The notes beneath the pieces are model-generated. The model was given only the letters and a program-made list of their open reading frames with translations. It did no database searches and was not told the origin of the DNA. The position numbers and the translations under genes were made by a program. From assembly GCF_009725755.1 (NCBI RefSeq), contig NZ_WNIJ01000001.1, forward strand, positions 372,001 through 436,000: 64,000 nt of DNA, written 5' to 3'. Source of the DNA: Bombella sp. ESL0385 (lineage in GTDB: Bacteria; Pseudomonadota; Alphaproteobacteria; Acetobacterales; Acetobacteraceae). Positions 60,493-64,000 of this stretch are shown here, one piece after another (position 1 is the stretch's first letter; each line of letters starts with the position of its first letter).

Positions 60493-60993
60493 TTAGGCCG
60501 CTACAGGGTGCATTGGGCCGGAGATGATGATGAGTTCTCCCGCTGCACCACCGCGAGAGACGACCCAGCCTGTTGGAACGGTGCCCTGTGGTGTGTTGGA
60601 TGGAGAAGCGGTTTGTAAGCTGCCATCGGTTGTATTGGCGTAAACGGCTTGGCCAGCATTGGAAGCTGTTGTGGCGAGTGCCCAGAAGTCACCACCTTCT
60701 GCAAGGCTTGCGGCAAAGCCTGCGGGGAGTGTCATTGTGGCGGATTGGAGATATTGTGTCATCACGCCTTGCTGGCTGCGATAAAGGAAGCCTGCCGGTG
60801 CGGTCGTGCCGCTGTTGCTCAGGGTAATGCTGTCATCATTGCGCCATGCGAAATGAGCGATGGTGAGGCCATTATTACCCGCGACGAATCCGCCTTCTGG
60901 CGCGATGGAGGTGCGGATGGGGTTGGCACTAGCGGGGGCACCGGGGAAGCCTTGCGGCCATGTGTATGAGACTGTCTGTTGGAAATCGGACAT
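60493..60993 (-). CDS. Capsid cement protein (Gp24-like)
   Basis: 166 residues, all-beta: QQTVSYTWPQGFPGAPASAN, AWRNDDSITLSNSGTTAPAG and GFLYRSQQGVMTQYLQSATM, the pattern of capsid-decoration/cement proteins encoded between the protease and capsid in DUF2184 phages. Confidence 0.78.
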   Translation of the reverse strand: MSDFQQTVSYTWPQGFPGAPASANPIRTSIAPEGGFVAGNNGLTIAHFAWRNDDSITLSNSGTTAPAGFLYRSQQGVMTQYLQSATMTLPAGFAASLAEGGDFWALATTASNAGQAVYANTTDGSLQTASPSNTPQGTVPTGWVVSRGGAAGELIIISGPMHPVAA

Positions 60994-61027
60994 GGAAAAG
61001 ATTCCTGCTTATAGGATGGAGAGGTGA

Positions 61028-62065
61028 TTAATAACGGCGTGGTGCGCTATAGGAGGTGGAAGCTTTATCGGCTGCGAGGGGAGCGTGAGCCGCGTTATAA
61101 GCCGGTGGAGCCATAGTGGCGAGGCGTGCATGGACAAGTGCGCGCAAGCCCGCTTGATTAACCTCTGTGAGGCTATCGGCGGCCATACCAGAGTGTTGAA
61201 GAGCGTAGCGATAAACATCCTCTGCGCTATCCATACCGTGAACATCGCCAACGAGGGGACGAACGAGGCGGCAGGCTTCTTCTGTGGCGAGGCGTAAGGC
61301 GCGGTCGGCGGCGATGGCCTTTTGAATAGCGGCGTTGAGGGCGGCTTCTTTATCTTCAGCCGGATTTTCAGCCGGTAGGTCTGTTGGTTGATGTGTTTTG
61401 ATGGTTTCTGCCTCATTATGTGGCGGTGTGTTAGGAATGTCGCTCTCTATAGCGGGGGAATGTGCATCGGTTTTTGTCATGGTGGTGTGTGTCCTATTAT
61501 GTGAGGGGGAAGCCGGAGAGGGAGATGAATCGTGGACGAGGACATCTGGTCCGGCTCGACCTTTTGTTACGAGAGCAATATGATTGCCTCGAATGTTAAT
61601 CATGCGGCCATCATAAGGTTGGCCCCCATATGTGCCGGGTGTCATATCGGCCTCATAAGCGTAGCCGCAGGAAAGTTCTTTCTGCTCACCGGATTGGATG
61701 CGGGCGATGGCGGGGCCATCGAAAATGACCATGCCGACGGTCAGATAAGGGGCTTCAAAGAGGGCATTATCCATGGTGGCCCCAACGGTGAGTTCTCGTG
61801 GGTGGGCCTGGGCACTGGTGGGGATATGCTCCTCTAGAATAGGGAGAGAGTTAAAGCTGTCTGCTGCTTTTGCGAGTTCGTGAGGGTCACGCAGGAGGCG
61901 GTATGGCTGGTCTGGATGCAGGCCGAGTGTGTCGTAATGGGGGATTTCTCGGCCTTGATAAGTGCAGATATTAGCTTTGCTGATGGGGGTGCGCTCTACA
62001 CGTAGGCGGCCATTATCATCAAAGCTGCGGACAGAGCCGCTGCGGTCATAAGCGAGGATGGTCAT
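61028..62065 (-). CDS. DUF2213 capsid maturation protease/scaffold
   Basis: About 345 residues from ATG 62065, which overlaps the portal stop as ATGA. YDRSGSVRSFDDNGRLRVER, HPDQPYRLLRDPHELA, SGEQKELSCGYAYEADMTPG and GNHIALVTKGRAGPDV are the DUF2213 protease core (S78-like, Ser in KELSCGY). The second half is Glu/Ala-rich and helical, fitting a scaffold that is removed during head maturation. Confidence 0.85.
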   Translation of the reverse strand: MTILAYDRSGSVRSFDDNGRLRVERTPISKANICTYQGREIPHYDTLGLHPDQPYRLLRDPHELAKAADSFNSLPILEEHIPTSAQAHPRELTVGATMDNALFEAPYLTVGMVIFDGPAIARIQSGEQKELSCGYAYEADMTPGTYGGQPYDGRMINIRGNHIALVTKGRAGPDVLVHDSSPSPASPSHNRTHTTMTKTDAHSPAIESDIPNTPPHNEAETIKTHQPTDLPAENPAEDKEAALNAAIQKAIAADRALRLATEEACRLVRPLVGDVHGMDSAEDVYRYALQHSGMAADSLTEVNQAGLRALVHARLATMAPPAYNAAHAPLAADKASTSYSAPRRY

Positions 62066-63513
62066 GGGCTCTCTTTGGAAGAAGTTGGCTCTGGCGTGGC
62101 GGAGAGGTGCTGCCAAAGGGGGTTGAAGGTGATTTCTAAAGCGGGGTCGGTCGCCCCCCAGAGATTGAGTTGAAGGAGGGTGAGTAACCGCGTGAGAACG
62201 GGGCGCATATGAGCTTCTTGAAAGGCGGCGATTTCATCATAAAAAACACGGATTTCTCCTGCTGAGGAGGCGTTTAACCCGTTGGGTGTAATGCCAAAGA
62301 GTTTGACTAAGGGGATACCGGGGATGGAGGCCATGGCCTCCATAGCTTGTGCTTGGAGGTCTGCCAGCCCGGTGAGGGGCGTGGCAATGATGGAGATGTC
62401 CTCATTTTGGTGGTCGGCTACGATGATGTCTTGGCCTTCCGATATCTTCTGCATAAAGGAGGCGCGGCCTGTGATGGAGGTTGTGGGGTCTGCTTCATCA
62501 CTGGTGCCGGTGGCCATGAGGCCGCCCATGTCGGTTTTTAAAACCAGTTTGGAGAAGTTGGCGGTGATGTTGCTGATGCTGTTCCGTGTTCGTAAGAAAT
62601 TATGAACATACGGACGTAGCTGTTGGGTGAGGCTCATACCGCCAAAATTGAAGGAAGGTTTAAAAAGGTCTGACACGCCGTAGGGGATCATGCTGATGAG
62701 ACGGTCGCGATGGACGAGGCAGCCTTGCACCCACCAATTACGGGGGCGGTAATAATCATCTTGTAGGGGGGAGTCTGCATTATAGGCGTTGGGGGTTGTC
62801 CAAATGGGCTCGATTGTTTTTAGCCCGGCGAGTGTGCCTTTGCGGACGCCGTTGGAGGTGAGGGGGAGGGGGAGGGTTTGGCCGTATGTTGTGCGGGGTG
62901 TGTCAGCCATATTTAGCCAAATATGGCCGATGCCGTAGAGTAGGCTATCAAGGATTTGTTGGTGGAGGAGTTCGCGAATATTGAGTCGTTTCATTTCGAC
63001 TTCAAGCGCGTGGAGGCGGGTTGTAGGGTCTTGGGGGATTCCGGGAGGGGGACAATCGGCAGGATTATGTGTGCTAAGGCTAATCCATTCTCGCGTAGCT
63101 TCACGGGCGATGACATCGCAAGGTTTGCGGAATTCGGCGCGTTGGGCCATTTGAGCGAGGGTTGGGTAGCCAAGAAAGCCCAAACCATCGGCCATCCAAG
63201 AGGGTTGGGAGGTGGTTTGGCCCATAGCCCAACTGGTGATGTCTGCTGTGGTGCTAGGCGCGGCATCGGAGCCAAGAGGGGTGGGGCGGTTATAACCTTC
63301 TGGCACGATACCCGGTGGTGGTTGGTAGGGCATGAAGTGTGAGGTTGTGTTGGGGGAGAGGGTGGGTGGCTCGGTGCGTCTTAGGCGTTTGAGCCATGAG
63401 ACAGGCGTTTTATGAGGGGTAGTAGGGTGGCGTGGTGGAAGGGGGTCTTGCCTGTTATGAGAGGGGGTGGGCTGCTTCTTGGTAAAGAGGCGTGTTAGGG
63501 AGAAGCCGGACAT
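62062..63513 (-). CDS. Phage portal protein (DUF1073)
   Basis: 483 residues. A basic, Pro/Thr-rich N-terminus precedes the DUF1073 portal core: RKPCDVIAREATREWISLST, LLHQQILDSLLYGIGHIWLN, NFLRTRNSISNITANFSKLV and GLNASSAGEIRVFYDEIAAF. The dodecameric portal is the DNA channel of the head. DUF1073 shares its database name with anti-CBASS Acb1, but length and place make this a portal. Confidence 0.88.
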   Translation of the reverse strand: MSGFSLTRLFTKKQPTPSHNRQDPLPPRHPTTPHKTPVSWLKRLRRTEPPTLSPNTTSHFMPYQPPPGIVPEGYNRPTPLGSDAAPSTTADITSWAMGQTTSQPSWMADGLGFLGYPTLAQMAQRAEFRKPCDVIAREATREWISLSTHNPADCPPPGIPQDPTTRLHALEVEMKRLNIRELLHQQILDSLLYGIGHIWLNMADTPRTTYGQTLPLPLTSNGVRKGTLAGLKTIEPIWTTPNAYNADSPLQDDYYRPRNWWVQGCLVHRDRLISMIPYGVSDLFKPSFNFGGMSLTQQLRPYVHNFLRTRNSISNITANFSKLVLKTDMGGLMATGTSDEADPTTSITGRASFMQKISEGQDIIVADHQNEDISIIATPLTGLADLQAQAMEAMASIPGIPLVKLFGITPNGLNASSAGEIRVFYDEIAAFQEAHMRPVLTRLLTLLQLNLWGATDPALEITFNPLWQHLSATPEPTSSKESP

Positions 63514-63550
63514 GAGAAAGACCTATCTTTAACGGGGAGGACGTTGGTTT

Positions 63551-63685
63551 ATGGGATGGTTAGATTGGAAAGCGCCGCCGCAACGCATTGCAGCACGGAT
63601 GTTATGGTTGGCTGTTTGTGCTGGTGTGGTGTTGGGTGGGGCTGTGGGTGGTTTTATTTTATGGGGGATAATGGCTGGGCAGTGA
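63551..63685 (+). CDS. Possible 44-aa membrane peptide on the plus strand
   Basis: MGWLDWKAPPQRIAARMLWL... then a Gly/Val-rich helix (GVVLGGAVGGFILWGIM). GGAGG lies 10 nt before the ATG. It fills most of the 184-bp gap between terminase and portal on the strand opposite to both. Real coding is uncertain because it is short, but the position parallels the other reversed phage genes. Confidence 0.4.
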   Translation: MGWLDWKAPPQRIAARMLWLAVCAGVVLGGAVGGFILWGIMAGQ

Positions 63686-63697
63686 GGATTAGTGTGG

Positions 63698-64000
63698 CTA
63701 GGCAAAACGTGAGAAGTCCGGCAGGGGGGTGTGGTTGGTAATGAGGCCGTCCAACGCGTAGCGAAGCGCATCGATATAATGGTTATTGGCGTCTTCAATA
63801 TGGGGGAGGATGTCGCCGGTGAGAGGGTCAGTTTTATAGCGATAGAGGCGGAACTCCCGTGCGGTTTCTACGCAGCGTGGATGGATATGGATGGCGCGGA
63901 ATGATTTGAGACGCTCTATGCCGTCTTGCACGCTGCCGGGCCATTTTTTGGCGGATGTGATACGGAAGTGATGGCGGTTTTTGAGGTAATTGATGGTTTC
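63698..64000 (-). CDS. Terminase large subunit, C-terminal part (cut by window end)
   Basis: The last 100 residues of the DNA-packaging ATPase/nuclease. The frame is open to the window end (ETINYLKNRHHFRITSAKKW upstream of the first in-frame start). SVQDGIERLKSFRAIHIHP, EFRLYRYKTDPLTGDILPHI and the nuclease-end signature EDANNHYIDALRYALDGLI are those of RNase H-like terminases. First late gene in the window, followed by portal. Confidence 0.88.
   Translation of the reverse strand, partial: ETINYLKNRHHFRITSAKKWPGSVQDGIERLKSFRAIHIHPRCVETAREFRLYRYKTDPLTGDILPHIEDANNHYIDALRYALDGLITNHTPLPDFSRFA

Larger units (their letters stand above)
38064..64000. mobile_element. Prophage with contractile tail (right end beyond window)
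   Basis: From a terminator at 38064 to the window end, nearly all genes are phage structural or lysis genes on the minus strand in a standard head-to-tail order (terminase, portal, protease, capsid, neck, sheath, tube, tape measure, baseplate, spike, fibres, lysis). The set DUF1073-DUF2213-DUF2184-DUF4054-DUF3383-DUF3277-Gp138-gp25-gpJ-DUF2612 indicates a small myovirus with a simple baseplate. Integrase, repressor and small terminase are not in the window, and no tRNA or clear direct repeat marks the left attachment site between 37979 and 38110. All main structural frames are intact. Confidence 0.93.

Noticed and set aside
62062-63513. Anti-CBASS Acb1 defence-evasion protein
   Set aside because: The DUF1073 family name mentions Acb1, but the 483-residue length, conserved portal segments and position after terminase identify a portal.
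38064-64000. Headless tailocin
   Set aside because: Terminase, portal, protease, cement and major capsid genes are all present and open, so this is a phage with a head.
1-64000. CRISPR array, rRNA, tRNA or insertion sequence
   Set aside because: No regularly spaced repeats, no tRNA or rRNA sequence and no transposase-like frame were found by reading both strands.

Overview
The window looks like the chromosome of an acetic-acid bacterium (Alphaproteobacteria, Acetobacteraceae; small-genome, insect- or sugar-associated relatives such as Bombella, Saccharibacter or Gluconobacter are plausible). The grounds are the gene mix (OprB-type sugar porin, YfdX, NodT/EmrAB-type efflux, AzlCD, UbiH-like oxygenase) and the family resemblance of the housekeeping proteins. 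This placement comes from reading the sequence, not from a database search.

Left half (1-38 kb) is chromosomal. A histidine operon (hisB, hisH, hisA) enters from the left edge on the minus strand, with an acetyltransferase domain joined in frame to hisA. Next come a nitroreductase and a FAD monooxygenase on the plus strand, a minus-strand RNA-modification and cell-division operon (rluB-rsmD-ftsK-rluA type), tadA, azlCD, a DegP-like protease, threonine aldolase and folD. A complete tripartite drug pump follows (HlyD adaptor, DHA2 transporter, TetR regulator, NodT channel) with a perfect palindrome in front of the adaptor. Then a YfdX protein, an OprB porin, a cytosine permease, an outer-membrane transporter-like protein, nhaA, queH, glycerate kinase, a large MscS channel, an AI-2E family permease, a PepSY membrane pair, a GNAT enzyme, three small unknown proteins, a UPF0126 membrane protein and a YnfA protein.

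Right part (about 38.06-64 kb) is a prophage with a contractile tail, read right to left on the minus strand: terminase large subunit (cut by the window end), DUF1073 portal, DUF2213 protease, Gp24-like cement protein, DUF2184 major capsid, DUF4054 and neck proteins, DUF3383 sheath, DUF3277 tube, chaperone, short tape measure, Dit-like protein, baseplate plug, hub, Gp138 spike, gp25, gpJ, DUF2612, two fibre/chaperone cassettes, spanin-like pair, a lysozyme-like virion protein and small membrane proteins. Integrase, repressor and replication genes are not in the window.

The most unusual content is a set of plus-strand genes placed between the minus-strand structural genes at 45.7-47.3, 48.1-49.1, 50.1-51.1, 58.3 and possibly 63.6 kb. 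Four of them encode exported proteins built from one or three copies of the same cysteine-paired helical module, a family I do not recognise. One of these genes, together with the 3' three quarters of the hub gene, has been tandemly duplicated with a period of 1,994 bp, leaving a truncated second hub. The copies are nearly identical except where the two convergent genes end. These genes look like lysogenic-conversion (moron) cargo.
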